From a virus: 49,460 nt of DNA. The notes below the pieces were generated by a model that was not told where the DNA came from, ran no database searches, and was given only the letters and a program-made list of their open reading frames with translations. How positions within the stretch are numbered: the first letter of the stretch is position 1; each line of letters begins with the position of its first letter. Both the position numbers and the translations under genes were made by a program. The DNA lies in the IMG/VR virus record IMGVR_UViG_3300022687_000028, positions 1 to 49,460 of that record, one strand, 5' to 3'. Shown here piece after piece: positions 1 through 7,846 of this stretch.

Positions 1-1104
1 TCATTTTTCGCCCTTTGAATTCATTGCTTTTTTCGGTTTCAATCCCTCACCGGATCCAAGGTGAGGGGCTTGTCCGGCCATGATTTGTTCCGCAACGATC
101 CGGCTGCCCTCGATCCCGAGGCGATCCCGGTTGATGCTGCGGGTGTAGATTTCGGCCGTTGCCAGATTGGTCCAACCATATTGCGCCATCAGGTGATGGC
201 TGCCCGCGCCGCCCTCGGCGGCAAGCGTGGCGCTGAGCTTGCGCAGGCCATGGGCCGACTTCTCAACGCCGGCTTCACGGCACCGTTCCGCAAACCAGTT
301 TCCGAATCCTTCCTTCACGAACGGCTTGCCATGGCTCGTTTCGATAAAGTGAAGACCGGTGCGGGGCGTGGCGTTGATCATGTCCATGAGCGGGCCGGGG
401 ATCTCGACCGTGATTTTCGCTCCGGTCTTGGCGGTTTGCAGCGACAGGACGTTTCCGCGCATGTGCTGGCGGCCGGCCAGCACCACGTCGGATCGCCGCA
501 GTCCGATCAGCAGCATGAGTTCCATGGCCAGGCGGGGCATGGTGCCAACCGGATGCCTATCGCGGAATGCTGAGACGTCTTCCATAGTCCAGGGCTTGTG
601 GCCCGGCGTCTTCCACTTCGGCCTCTCGACACCTGTGCACGGATTCTCTGCGACCAGGCCCATTCGCAGCGCCCAGGAAAACAGGCCAGACATGGTCTTG
701 AGGAAGTTGACGGCCGCCGCCGGCGTCTCGTGACGGCGATCCATCCCGGCCTGGATGGTCTGCTTGGTGATCTTGTGCAGGCTCGACTTCCCGGCACTCT
801 TGAGAACATGGGCCATGATCAGCGATTGCTGCTTGCGCGTGGCCGGGCTGTATGCACGCCAGCGTACACACTCCCGGGTGTAGGCATCCCAAAGCCATTG
901 CAGGGTGCCTCGAGCGGGTGCAGCGACCTCCAGCGGCTTGCCAAGCAGCGCCGCCTCATAGGCTGCTTTGAAGTCGGGGTGGGTTGGCGCAGGCAATCGG
1001 ATACGCTTGCCCTTCCCCCGACGGAAATAGAACACCACGGCGCCGTGTCGCGTGGTCTGTCGGGTCACATGCAGGGGCAGCTTTCTGGGCATGTCTCCAA
1101 TCAT
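1..1104 (-). CDS. int: Phage tyrosine recombinase (integrase)
   Basis: The 367-residue protein should carry out site-specific integration and excision of the prophage. An N-terminal arm and SAM-like core-binding domain (about residues 60-160) precede the catalytic domain. Visible catalytic residues are R203 in GLRRSD, K226 in AKTGAK, H285 and R288 in HGLRK, W311, and the nucleophile Y320 in AEIYTR. The start codon overlaps the stop of the next upstream gene (ATGA, 1101-1104), so it is the last gene of the leftward early operon and has no visible promoter of its own. The window begins at its stop codon, so the attachment site presumably lies just outside to the left. Confidence 0.95.
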   Translation of the reverse strand: MIGDMPRKLPLHVTRQTTRHGAVVFYFRRGKGKRIRLPAPTHPDFKAAYEAALLGKPLEVAAPARGTLQWLWDAYTRECVRWRAYSPATRKQQSLIMAHVLKSAGKSSLHKITKQTIQAGMDRRHETPAAAVNFLKTMSGLFSWALRMGLVAENPCTGVERPKWKTPGHKPWTMEDVSAFRDRHPVGTMPRLAMELMLLIGLRRSDVVLAGRQHMRGNVLSLQTAKTGAKITVEIPGPLMDMINATPRTGLHFIETSHGKPFVKEGFGNWFAERCREAGVEKSAHGLRKLSATLAAEGGAGSHHLMAQYGWTNLATAEIYTRSINRDRLGIEGSRIVAEQIMAGQAPHLGSGEGLKPKKAMNSKGEK

Positions 1105-1280
1105 AGGACAGGCTCCGGCTCGTCAATTGGCCGCTGGTCCTGTGGAGCCTCTGTGTGGATATTGGGGATAATCCGGATTTTGATGTTGCCCGCCTCGATC
1201 TCGATGGCGCAGCCGTGCCGGTTTGCTACTTTCGCAGCGCGGGACAGGTCGGCTTGGGAGACGAGAGCGGGTGTCGTCAT
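1101..1280 (-). CDS. Small hypothetical phage protein (59 aa)
   Basis: I do not recognise a family. The short protein begins MTTPALVSQADL and has an AAKVANRHGC segment that could be a helix, followed by a beta-rich KIRIIPNIH stretch. The start is set by a four-base ATGA overlap with the upstream gene (1277-1280), and its stop overlaps the integrase start. Translational coupling on both sides supports expression. A small DNA-binding or excision-control role next to int is possible but is inference only. Confidence 0.6.
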   Translation of the reverse strand: MTTPALVSQADLSRAAKVANRHGCAIEIEAGNIKIRIIPNIHTEAPQDQRPIDEPEPVL

Positions 1281-1843
1281 TCGGGGTTCACCTTTCGGAT
1301 CGCGCCGCCGGTGACCACGTCGAAGAAACCCCTTGTGTCCCGCCTCAGCGTAAGCGTGACCAGGCCATCCTTGGGGACGTTCACCCGCGAATTGAGGTGC
1401 AGCGTCTTGACTTGGAACTGTGTCACAGCGCGCTCCCGCCCTTGGTAAAGGGTAACCAGGCCGCAGTTGTTCTGTACCCAGTCGACCAGCGAATCGCTGC
1501 GGATCTGGCGCTTGGCGGCTTCGCGCAGGCATGTGGCGTAGCGGTAGACCGAGCTCCGGTTGTCGACGCCGTCAAGCACAAACCGGCAGACAGTGACCGG
1601 AATGTCCGACCCGAGTTCCACGTAACGCCGGCCCTTGCCGTTGTTACATTGGTTCCGAATATTCACCGAGACGGCGATTTCTTCGCGCAACTGGTCTTTG
1701 AGCCCGTCGCGCTCCACCAGTTCGCAGATGGCCAGACAATCGGCGAGCAGCCGGTAGAGCTCGGAGTCCTTTCGCCGAGCTGGAACGCCCGACCGAAGGG
1801 CAAGATCGCGCGCCGCATGCAGTTTGTCGGCGAGGCTGCTCAC
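1277..1843 (-). CDS. Conserved hypothetical phage protein (188 aa)
   Basis: Function unknown. It is a soluble 188-residue protein with a mixed alpha/beta look and no signal peptide or membrane segment. It is rich in charged residues, with a helical first half (MSSLADKLHAARDL) and a C-terminal part suggestive of beta strands. It overlaps both neighbours by four bases, so it is translated as part of the int operon. Cysteines are scattered and form no zinc motif. Confidence 0.7.
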   Translation of the reverse strand: MSSLADKLHAARDLALRSGVPARRKDSELYRLLADCLAICELVERDGLKDQLREEIAVSVNIRNQCNNGKGRRYVELGSDIPVTVCRFVLDGVDNRSSVYRYATCLREAAKRQIRSDSLVDWVQNNCGLVTLYQGRERAVTQFQVKTLHLNSRVNVPKDGLVTLTLRRDTRGFFDVVTGGAIRKVNPE

Positions 1844-2967
1844 TGGCTCACCTCCGGCATGGCGTTGTGCTCGATGCCGTCGAGGAGGCGGCCGGCGGTT
1901 TGGGTTCCGATGTTCTGGAATGCAAAGTGTTCGAGCTCATCTGAGATCGCCCACAAACCATCATCCCATTTTGGATCCTGATCCATGTCATCCGGAAATA
2001 AGGCGTGGTGATCCTCGCTGCGCCCGTTCTGCGCTCGCCAGCAGGGGCCGTGTTCGGGTTCCCATGGCAACCAGTTGCCCCATTGCTTGAAAAAGAACGG
2101 CACGCCCGCTTCCTTGCACTGGTCGCGGATCGCGCGGGCCCAGTCCGGATGCATGGGCCTGGCACCGGAGCCGGATTCGCCGCCGACGATGACCCAGTCG
2201 AGACACTCGCGGCCAACGTGGTTGTTCTTCCAGATCGCGCTGATGCCGTGAATGCCCTGCGCTCTGAGCGTCCCAAGATGATCGATATTTTTCAGATCCA
2301 CCGGCCCCAGCAGCGGCTCGGCGCTGATGAACCGGATCGCGGCCGGTGTGGCCAGAAGATCGGGGATGCGCTCATCGGCGCGGGTCTGGTCCTCGACGCT
2401 GACACCGAGCCATACATTGGGGAGGGGCCACGTCCTGAGATCGAGTGCTGGCGTGTTGTGGCGGCCTGTGGCGGCGATAAGGGCGGCATAGTCCATGGCA
2501 GGATGATGGCCGTTCGGGTTTCTGCGATCCATGTACTCCCGCATCCGGGCCGAGCGCTTGGTCAGGATCTGGTAGGTGTGCCTGGCAAGAGGCGTGGAGC
2601 GGCTTTGCCGCGACGGGGACTGGAAAGCAGTGAGCGCCATAACGGCAAAGACGCGGTCGATCACCTGGTCGGGCACGTTCTCGTGAAACAGGTCGGATGT
2701 GGAATTGACGAACCACATGGCCGGAGCTTTGATGCGCAGCGGTTCGAGGAACTTTGCGTCGCCGGCGATACCGATCTTGCCGGTCCAGACATGGCCCGCC
2801 TTCGAGGGCTCCACCGTTCCGTGATACTGCGGCGTGGCGGGATTTGCGGCCAGCCTGGGCGCAACGCGGCGCATGGCGTAGCAGTTGGTGCAACCGGGCG
2901 AGACCACGGAGCAGCCGGCAATCGGATTCCATGTCCGCTCGGTCCACTGGATCTTGGTTTCAGCCAT
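1840..2967 (-). CDS. Gp37/Gp68 family (DUF5131) protein, three-Cys motif
   Basis: The 375-residue protein begins TKIQWTERTWNPIAGC and carries the signature C19-x6-C26-x2-C29 (SPGCTNCYA) typical of the phage Gp37/Gp68 (DUF5131) family. The Cys cluster resembles radical-SAM proteins, although the reaction is not established. Later conserved blocks include FVNSTSDLFHE, LTKR, NVWLGVSVEDQ and FISAEPLLGP, then GGESG near residue 260 and FFFKQWG. In some genomes the family is paired with a three-Cys-motif partner protein, and none is seen here. It lies between the clamp gene and int genes and overlaps the next gene by four bases. Confidence 0.88.
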   Translation of the reverse strand: MAETKIQWTERTWNPIAGCSVVSPGCTNCYAMRRVAPRLAANPATPQYHGTVEPSKAGHVWTGKIGIAGDAKFLEPLRIKAPAMWFVNSTSDLFHENVPDQVIDRVFAVMALTAFQSPSRQSRSTPLARHTYQILTKRSARMREYMDRRNPNGHHPAMDYAALIAATGRHNTPALDLRTWPLPNVWLGVSVEDQTRADERIPDLLATPAAIRFISAEPLLGPVDLKNIDHLGTLRAQGIHGISAIWKNNHVGRECLDWVIVGGESGSGARPMHPDWARAIRDQCKEAGVPFFFKQWGNWLPWEPEHGPCWRAQNGRSEDHHALFPDDMDQDPKWDDGLWAISDELEHFAFQNIGTQTAGRLLDGIEHNAMPEVSQ

Positions 2968-2970
2968 CTC

Positions 2971-4128
2971 TCAAACCCTCATCGGCATCAGCACGAATGT
3001 CATGTCGATCTCGTCATCGTCGGCGTGCACCGGGGCGAAGCGGGCGGGGTCTCCGCCGGTGGCGAGCGCCATGGTGGCGGCACCCGGAATGTGAGCCAGC
3101 ATCTCGGCCAGGTATTTAGCGTTGAAGCCGATCGTCACGTCCTCGCCATCGTCCGACGTCACATCCACGGCGTCCTGGCCTTCGCCGGCATCCGGGTTGC
3201 TGACCAGGAGCTCGACGGCATCCCGCCCCCAGACCATCTTCACCGCGCGCCCGCGTTCGCTCGAGACGATCGAGACGCGCTCGGTGGCGCTCAAGAGGGC
3301 GGCCACGTCGAAGCGCCAGCGGTTCGGGTTGTCCTGCGGGATCACCCGCACATAATCGGGATAGGTGCCGTCGATCAGTTTGGAGCCGATGGAGACCGCG
3401 CCAAGTTCGAAGCCGATCCGGTTCTCGCTCACGCTCACCGAGAGGGCGGCTTGTTTGTCCGCAGCTTTCAGCGCGCTCGCCAGCAGGCCCACGGTCTTGC
3501 GCGGAATGATCACGCCCGGCATGTCGGCCCAGAAGCTGGATTGGCCGCCGCTGGCAGACCAGATGGCCCGGGCCAACCGGTGGCCGTCGGTCGCCACCGT
3601 GATCAGCTGATTACCCGCAGCATGCAAATAAACGCCGTTGAGGTAGTAGCGCGTCTCCTCGGTGGAAATCGCAAAGGCGACTGCGGAGAGCATGGCTGCG
3701 AACTTGCCGGCCGGGATCTCGAAGCGCGCCGCCGGCGGTTCCTTCTCCACTAGCCGCGGCCAGTCCTCGCCGGGCAGAGTGGCGAGCGCAAAGCGCGACC
3801 GGCCACAGGTGAGCGCCATCTGGCCGGAAGCTGCGGTCTTCAGCGTCACCTCGGCCTTCGGCGGCAGCTTGCGCAGAATGTCGTTCAACAGGGCGGCCGG
3901 AAGGGTGATGCCCGCCTCGGGCATCGCTGTCATTTCGACGGCAGTCTCGACCGATGTCATAACGTCGAGGTCGGTGCCCGAAAGCCGCAGCGTGCCGCTG
4001 TCGGCTTCGTCGAGCAGCAAGTTGGCCAGCACGGGAATCGTGTTCTTGCGCTCCACCGGGGCAAGCGCGGTCTCGACGGCCGAAAGCAAGGTCTCGCGCA
4101 GGGTTGTGAGGGCGAATGTATCAGCCAT
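2971..4128 (-). CDS. dnaN: Phage-encoded DNA polymerase III beta sliding clamp
   Basis: The product is a homologue of the bacterial beta clamp, the ring that tethers DNA polymerase III and other enzymes to DNA. The 385 residues are close to the usual clamp length and fit three repeated domains. Recognisable segments are RKNTIPVLANLLLD, GTDLDV, the second-domain block TRYYLNGVYLH and ATDGHRLA, and the C-terminal VLMPMRV that forms part of the partner-binding pocket. An ATG at 4132-4134 exists, but the AAGGA at 4136-4140 sits at proper spacing for the ATG at 4128, which I prefer. A phage clamp could redirect host polymerase or compete for clamp-binding partners; this is inference. Confidence 0.93.
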   Translation of the reverse strand: MADTFALTTLRETLLSAVETALAPVERKNTIPVLANLLLDEADSGTLRLSGTDLDVMTSVETAVEMTAMPEAGITLPAALLNDILRKLPPKAEVTLKTAASGQMALTCGRSRFALATLPGEDWPRLVEKEPPAARFEIPAGKFAAMLSAVAFAISTEETRYYLNGVYLHAAGNQLITVATDGHRLARAIWSASGGQSSFWADMPGVIIPRKTVGLLASALKAADKQAALSVSVSENRIGFELGAVSIGSKLIDGTYPDYVRVIPQDNPNRWRFDVAALLSATERVSIVSSERGRAVKMVWGRDAVELLVSNPDAGEGQDAVDVTSDDGEDVTIGFNAKYLAEMLAHIPGAATMALATGGDPARFAPVHADDDEIDMTFVLMPMRV

Positions 4129-4152
4129 TGCCATATCCTTGTGGAGTTGGGG

Positions 4153-4183
4153 CCCGCGCGCGGCTTGGGAGATCGCGCGCGGG
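4153..4183 (-). other. Strong intergenic hairpin upstream of dnaN
   Basis: CCCGCGCGCG (4153-4162) and CGCGCGCGGG (4174-4183) form a perfect 10-bp stem with an 11-base loop. It lies between the DUF2303 gene and the clamp start. No T-run follows in the leftward direction, so it looks more like an RNA-processing or partial attenuation element than a standard terminator. Confidence 0.6.
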
Positions 4184-4194
4184 ATGAGGCGGTG

Positions 4195-5133
4195 TCAGGC
4201 GGGCTCGGGCTTGCCGATAAAGCCGGGGAGGGTTGTGGCCTCCATGGCGTCTTCGTAGTCTTCGAGCACACGCTCCGTCACCGCCACGTCGGGCCGGTAG
4301 ATCTGATAGAACCAGACCGTCGAGCCCTCGCGGATGCGGTAGCGCAGCCGCACCGGAACGCGCTGGGCTTCGCCCATGTGGAACAGCGGGATTTGCAGCA
4401 TGAACAGGCCCGGCACCTTCAGGCTCTTGCCATCCGCGCCCTGGTGCGCCTCGTCCCAGGCAATCTGGCCCTCGCCGGTTTGCAGCACGACACTCGACAC
4501 CGCCTTCGACGCCACATGCACGGCCAGCCCGCGCGACAAAGCCACCAACTCCGAAGGCGTGGCGATCTTGGTGGCGAACTTCGCCTCGTAATCGGTCACC
4601 TCCATCACTTCCGGCGAGGACAGGTCGGCAATGTTGTCTTCGATGAACTGGGCGAAGTCCGACTGGTTCATCGGCTTGCCGTTCATCGCCACCCATGTCT
4701 TCCACTGCTCGGACAGCGGAAAGGCATAGTGGATGCGATGCTTGAGCCATTGCGCATCTGTGCCTTCGGCCTTGTGATAGTCGACCACGGTGGTCAACGC
4801 CGGGGCCTTCCAGTCGGTGTTGGCGAAAATCGCGCTGTCGGCGGTCTTGTGTCGGTTGGTCAGGTCGATGAATGACCCCAGCGCGTCCACCTGCGCTGTG
4901 CCGGTCTTGCGTTCCGGGAGCAGCCGCCATTCCTCGGCCAGGCGCTTCAGGCTGCTGAACTCGGGCGTCTCGCCATGCAGCTTGGCGATCGGCACCTGCT
5001 TGGGCAGGCCTTTGACGTCAAGATTGAGTTCAGTGATTTCGAGGCCAGCGGCTTCGCGCGCCAGCTTTGCGATCGCTTCGATGTGGTCGGTCTGGTTCGC
5101 CGGTTCGCCGGCGAGAGGGTCGGTCTTGGCCAT
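4195..5133 (-). CDS. DUF2303 (YfdQ-like) phage protein
   Basis: The 312-residue soluble protein matches the DUF2303 family, which includes YfdQ of E. coli prophage CPS-53. Supporting segments are GSFIDLTNRHK, SAIFANTDWKAPALTTVVDYH, HRIHYAFPLSEQWKTW and FAQFIEDNI, with a C-terminal FYQIYRPD block. Biochemical function is not known. Its neighbour at 6036-6734 is YfdR-like, and YfdQ and YfdR are neighbours in CPS-53, so the association is conserved across distant phages. A recombination or replication accessory role is plausible but unproven. Confidence 0.88.
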   Translation of the reverse strand: MAKTDPLAGEPANQTDHIEAIAKLAREAAGLEITELNLDVKGLPKQVPIAKLHGETPEFSSLKRLAEEWRLLPERKTGTAQVDALGSFIDLTNRHKTADSAIFANTDWKAPALTTVVDYHKAEGTDAQWLKHRIHYAFPLSEQWKTWVAMNGKPMNQSDFAQFIEDNIADLSSPEVMEVTDYEAKFATKIATPSELVALSRGLAVHVASKAVSSVVLQTGEGQIAWDEAHQGADGKSLKVPGLFMLQIPLFHMGEAQRVPVRLRYRIREGSTVWFYQIYRPDVAVTERVLEDYEDAMEATTLPGFIGKPEPA

Positions 5134-5160
5134 TGGTGTGGTCCTTCAGTGGGTGAGGGG

Positions 5161-5511
5161 TTAAACGGCAGGCTCGGCGGTTCGCGCCTTGGTGTCGCGC
5201 GGGCCGGTGAACATGTCGGTCTGCTGGGGATGCTCGGTCGAGAGCGTGCCTTCTTCGGTGATCCAGTAGAAGGTGCGGGCGCGGGGGCGCTTGGGCGTCT
5301 TCGACTTGATCTCGGAGGAAATCGTGACTGCGCCATTCTCGGCCGACAGGATGATCTTGAGATCGACTTCGCCCTTGAACGACTTCTTCACGTCCTCGGT
5401 CGACATGGTGTGCAGCTCGCGCAGCACGGTGGAAAGCTCGTGGCTGAGCGAGCGGTTGAGCTCCCCGCCCTCCAGCGCGCCGAGCAGGATTGAGGCTTCA
5501 CGGATCTGCAT
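5161..5511 (-). CDS. Small hypothetical early protein (116 aa)
   Basis: Unrecognised family. The chosen start gives MQIREASILLGALEGG; an upstream extension would read through low-complexity sequence. A GGAA-rich ribosome site (GGAAAGG type) precedes this ATG. The protein is soluble, with an N-terminal helix and a beta-rich middle (VDLKIILSAENGAVTISSEI). It has been kept beside DUF2303, suggesting a shared operon function. Confidence 0.7.
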   Translation of the reverse strand: MQIREASILLGALEGGELNRSLSHELSTVLRELHTMSTEDVKKSFKGEVDLKIILSAENGAVTISSEIKSKTPKRPRARTFYWITEEGTLSTEHPQQTDMFTGPRDTKARTAEPAV

Positions 5512-5530
5512 TGGATGGTTCCTTTCCGGG

Positions 5531-5773
5531 TTAGATTTCCACGCCAAGTGCGCGGAGCTTTTCGTCTGCCTCGGCGATCTGGGAGGTGAGCGCTTCACGC
5601 AGGCTTTCGTCGACCAGACGCTGCAGTGAAGGCGGCATACCGATTTCGATGGAATCGGTGCCAATGCCGAGCACAAGGCGTGGGTTTGTTTTGTTCATGC
5701 GCTCAAGGATGGCCGTGTTGCGTTCGCGCCCGGCGGCCAGCTCGCGGATTGCGTCGAGGTTCTCAAGCTTCAT
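5531..5773 (-). CDS. Small hypothetical protein (80 aa)
   Basis: Family not recognised. An 80-residue soluble protein starting MKLENLDAIREL, mostly helical (ERNTAILERM, LQRLVDESLREALTSQIAEADEKL). The ATG at 5771-5773 overlaps the stop of the upstream gene (ATGA), which fixes the start and implies coupling. Confidence 0.65.
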   Translation of the reverse strand: MKLENLDAIRELAAGRERNTAILERMNKTNPRLVLGIGTDSIEIGMPPSLQRLVDESLREALTSQIAEADEKLRALGVEI

Positions 5774-6033
5774 GACCGGGCCTCCGCTGCGAGCTTCGCC
5801 AGCAGCCGCTCGGTCTTCTTCAGCGTGCTGAAAGCGCCGCGCGGGCGCTTGCGTTTGCCCGAGTAGCGCATCGAGTCGTAGTGCTTCGGCCTGTGCGTGT
5901 GGCGGGCAAACCGGCGCTCGTGCTTCTTCTCGCTCATGCTGTGGGCCGGCGCGCCGAGCGGCACGACGGCGGCAAGCCGGGCGATGGCGGAGCCGAGGCC
6001 GAGGATTCGGCGGAGACCTTGTGGTCGGTGCAT
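5770..6033 (-). CDS. Small basic hypothetical protein (87 aa)
   Basis: Highly basic protein rich in Arg, Lys and His (for example KKHERRFARHTHRPKHYD), which suggests nucleic-acid binding. The start MHRPQGLRR lies two bases after the HD gene and has a GGAAAGG ribosome site. An internal ATG giving MSEKKHERR is a possible shorter start of 55 residues. No family recognised. Confidence 0.6.
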   Translation of the reverse strand: MHRPQGLRRILGLGSAIARLAAVVPLGAPAHSMSEKKHERRFARHTHRPKHYDSMRYSGKRKRPRGAFSTLKKTERLLAKLAAEARS

Positions 6034-6035
6034 GG

Positions 6036-6734
6036 TCAGTCCTTTCCGATGAGCGCCACATGGGCGGCGTGACATGAGCGTTGGTCTTGAAGCAGGTCGT
6101 CGCCGATGAACCGCTTGGCGCAGGCGATGAACCGCTCCTCGGCCTTCATCGCCGCCCAGGGCTTGATGCCGCCCCTGAGCTTGAGCGGGGCGACGTGGGA
6201 AACGGGAATCGCCTGGGCGCGCGCCGCCGGGCCGAACAGCGCCAGCATCTCGGCATTGCACATGCGGCGGTCGTAATCGTCGATCAGGCCCTGCTGCGCC
6301 ACGCTGGGCAGCCCGATCCCGGCGGCCAGCCATCCGGCTTCGCGCCATTTCTGTTTGATCCAGTTCCAGTGCCAGTGAATGGCGCTTCCTCGTCCGGGCC
6401 CTCCAGCCTGTTCTGTGTGTTCCACCAGCAGCCGCTGCGCCGGCGTCGGCTTGTCGCCGAGCAGCGCTTCCTCGCCGTCATGCAGCAGGAAGAAGGCCGC
6501 CAGCCGGTCGTCGCCGGTCTCGTTGAACACGGCTTCTGCCCCCATCACCGAGTGTTGCGCCACCGAATAGGCCACGCCAGGATTGGAGCCGTTGAAGCGG
6601 GCGATCTTCGACAGCGCATTGGCCATAGCGAAGAAATCGATTTCCGCCGGGTCGGGTGCTGCCAGATCGCGCACCGTGCCATCGGGACGAAACGACCAGA
6701 CCGGTTCCGGGGCGAGGCGGGAGAGCTTGCTCAT
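6036..6734 (-). CDS. HD-domain nucleotide phosphohydrolase (YfdR-like)
   Basis: The 232-residue protein carries the HD-superfamily signature: H61 in SVAQHSV, then H85-D86 in FFLLHDGEEALLGD, and a later Asp in LIDDYDRRM. Such proteins bind divalent metal and hydrolyse phosphoester bonds of nucleotides; the YfdR/YfbR-like branch acts on deoxynucleoside monophosphates. It is longer than YfdR of CPS-53. It may adjust nucleotide pools during replication, which is inference. A four-base overlap links it to the upstream gene. Confidence 0.85.
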   Translation of the reverse strand: MSKLSRLAPEPVWSFRPDGTVRDLAAPDPAEIDFFAMANALSKIARFNGSNPGVAYSVAQHSVMGAEAVFNETGDDRLAAFFLLHDGEEALLGDKPTPAQRLLVEHTEQAGGPGRGSAIHWHWNWIKQKWREAGWLAAGIGLPSVAQQGLIDDYDRRMCNAEMLALFGPAARAQAIPVSHVAPLKLRGGIKPWAAMKAEERFIACAKRFIGDDLLQDQRSCHAAHVALIGKD

Positions 6735-7078
6735 GCCGCATCCCCTTGTGCCTGCGCCGTAGCCGCTTCCGGGTTCTGGCTTGCGAGATAAAGTTCGATA
6801 GCGTGCGCGGAGTATCCCTTCCGCGTGATGTCGGCCATGTCGGCATAGCCACGTTGCGATCGTGCCTCGTCGATGCGGTGGCGCATGTCGCCCTGCATTG
6901 CCGCCCAGAGCCGGGGCGATATCTCGGTGAAGCGCGCCATCATGGCGGCCAGATGGCTGGCGTCCTCGCGGGCGGCTCGCTGTGCGGCATCGGAGCCCTC
7001 GGCCAGCGCATCAGCAAACAGCCGCGCATTGGCCTCGTCGCTCGGACCGGGGATGAAAATGCGGGTGAGGTCGGTCAT
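6731..7078 (-). CDS. Hypothetical early protein (115 aa)
   Basis: Soluble, largely helical 115-residue protein starting MTDLTRIFIPGPSDEANAR. The start ATG overlaps the stop of the preceding small gene (7075-7078) and its own stop overlaps the HD gene. No motif recognised. It resembles small accessory proteins found beside HD hydrolases in phage early operons, but no function can be assigned. Confidence 0.65.
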   Translation of the reverse strand: MTDLTRIFIPGPSDEANARLFADALAEGSDAAQRAAREDASHLAAMMARFTEISPRLWAAMQGDMRHRIDEARSQRGYADMADITRKGYSAHAIELYLASQNPEAATAQAQGDAA

Positions 7079-7224
7079 GATGTGGCCTCGCGCGGCGCAC
7101 CACTCGCTTCGCTCGCTGCCGCTCCGGCGGGGCGGCAAACGGTTGCCGGCGTCCGGTCGGACGCTGGGGAAAGAGTCATCACGGTCAGTGCATGGAGTTG
7201 AAGGAGCGGATGCAGCATGTTCAT
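7075..7224 (-). CDS. Possible small protein (49 aa)
   Basis: Short frame starting MNMLHPLLQLHAL, with its ATG two bases after the stop of the membrane-protein frame and its stop overlapping the next gene. Coupling on both sides is the main support. The C-terminal half is low complexity, so it may be a leader or not expressed. Confidence 0.4.
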   Translation of the reverse strand: MNMLHPLLQLHALTVMTLSPASDRTPATVCRPAGAAASEASGAPREATS

Positions 7225-7226
7225 GC

Positions 7227-7367
7227 TCACGCCCCCATGCCAATCGCGACGAGGCCCGCCGCGATGAAAAACAGGATCAGCGCTGCGAGTGCCGCCAGCG
7301 CTGGAGCATCGGTACCGCGGGCCGCCTTGGCGCGCTCCTCGGTCAGCCGGGTGCCGTCGATGACGGT
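7227..7367 (-). pseudogene. 5'-truncated small membrane protein
   Basis: The frame encodes a convincing end of a small protein: TVIDGTRLTEERAKAARG, then a membrane helix ALAALAALILFFIAAGLVAI, then stop. No ATG, GTG or TTG occurs in frame before the sequence runs into the oppositely oriented secreted-protein gene and its promoter (7399 onwards). The simplest reading is that insertion of that gene removed the start. A non-canonical start is the alternative. Confidence 0.5.
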
Positions 7368-7398
7368 GAGGGTGGAGGGTGAAGCTGTCGCCTTTTTC

Positions 7399-7426
7399 TT
7401 GACACACGTTTTTGGCGCGTCAGAAT
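7399..7426 (+). promoter_or_regulatory. Predicted promoter of secreted cargo gene
   Basis: TTGACA (7399-7404) is a perfect -35 element, followed 16 bases later by CAGAAT (7421-7426). It points rightward toward the gene at 7455, against the surrounding leftward operon. This makes that gene an independently transcribed lysogenic (moron) unit. Confidence 0.55.
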
Positions 7427-7454
7427 AAGACGTTGCAACCGGGAGACTGATGGA

Positions 7455-7781
7455 ATGATACGGATGATGATCGTCGCTGCGGCCTTGTCCATTGCAGCCA
7501 GCGGGGCGCTTGCGCAGGAAAAAATACTCGGCCAGCCTGGTGAAGGCATTGTCCTTGTATGGAGAGACAGCGACGCGCATAGCGAGGGGGTCAATCTTAT
7601 TGTGGCCGGCGTCCACAAAACCAACCCTTCGCTGGTCATGCAGCTCTTGGCTTGTATTGCTCAGCCTGGTGACAGGGCTGTCGTTACAGACGGCGGCTTC
7701 TTCTCCAGCACTATCCTGATAACCAGCGGCAAGCAGACCGGGTGCCGCGGCGTAATCACAAACGAGGACTTCCGGCGATAG
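7455..7781 (+). CDS. Small secreted protein, lysogenic-conversion candidate
   Basis: The 108-residue product has a clear Sec signal peptide (MIRMMIVAAALSIAAS..., likely cut after ALA-20) and a mature domain with two cysteines (C67, C97) that could form a disulfide in the periplasm. I do not recognise the family. It lies opposite to all neighbours, has its own promoter and a GGGAG ribosome site, and no cotranscribed partner. These are hallmarks of a moron that changes the lysogen rather than the phage cycle. What it does is unknown. Confidence 0.75.
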   Translation: MIRMMIVAAALSIAASGALAQEKILGQPGEGIVLVWRDSDAHSEGVNLIVAGVHKTNPSLVMQLLACIAQPGDRAVVTDGGFFSSTILITSGKQTGCRGVITNEDFRR

Positions 7782-7846
7782 GTGTTTGATTGGACACTCC
7801 CGAGTGGCGACGTCCTGCCCGTCCCTGTTCAGGAAAAAGATGAAAC

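Noticed and set aside
2005-3753. Long open frame (582 codons) on the plus strand
   Set aside because: It lies antisense to the DUF5131 and clamp genes, whose family motifs are unmistakable; it is a GC-driven shadow.
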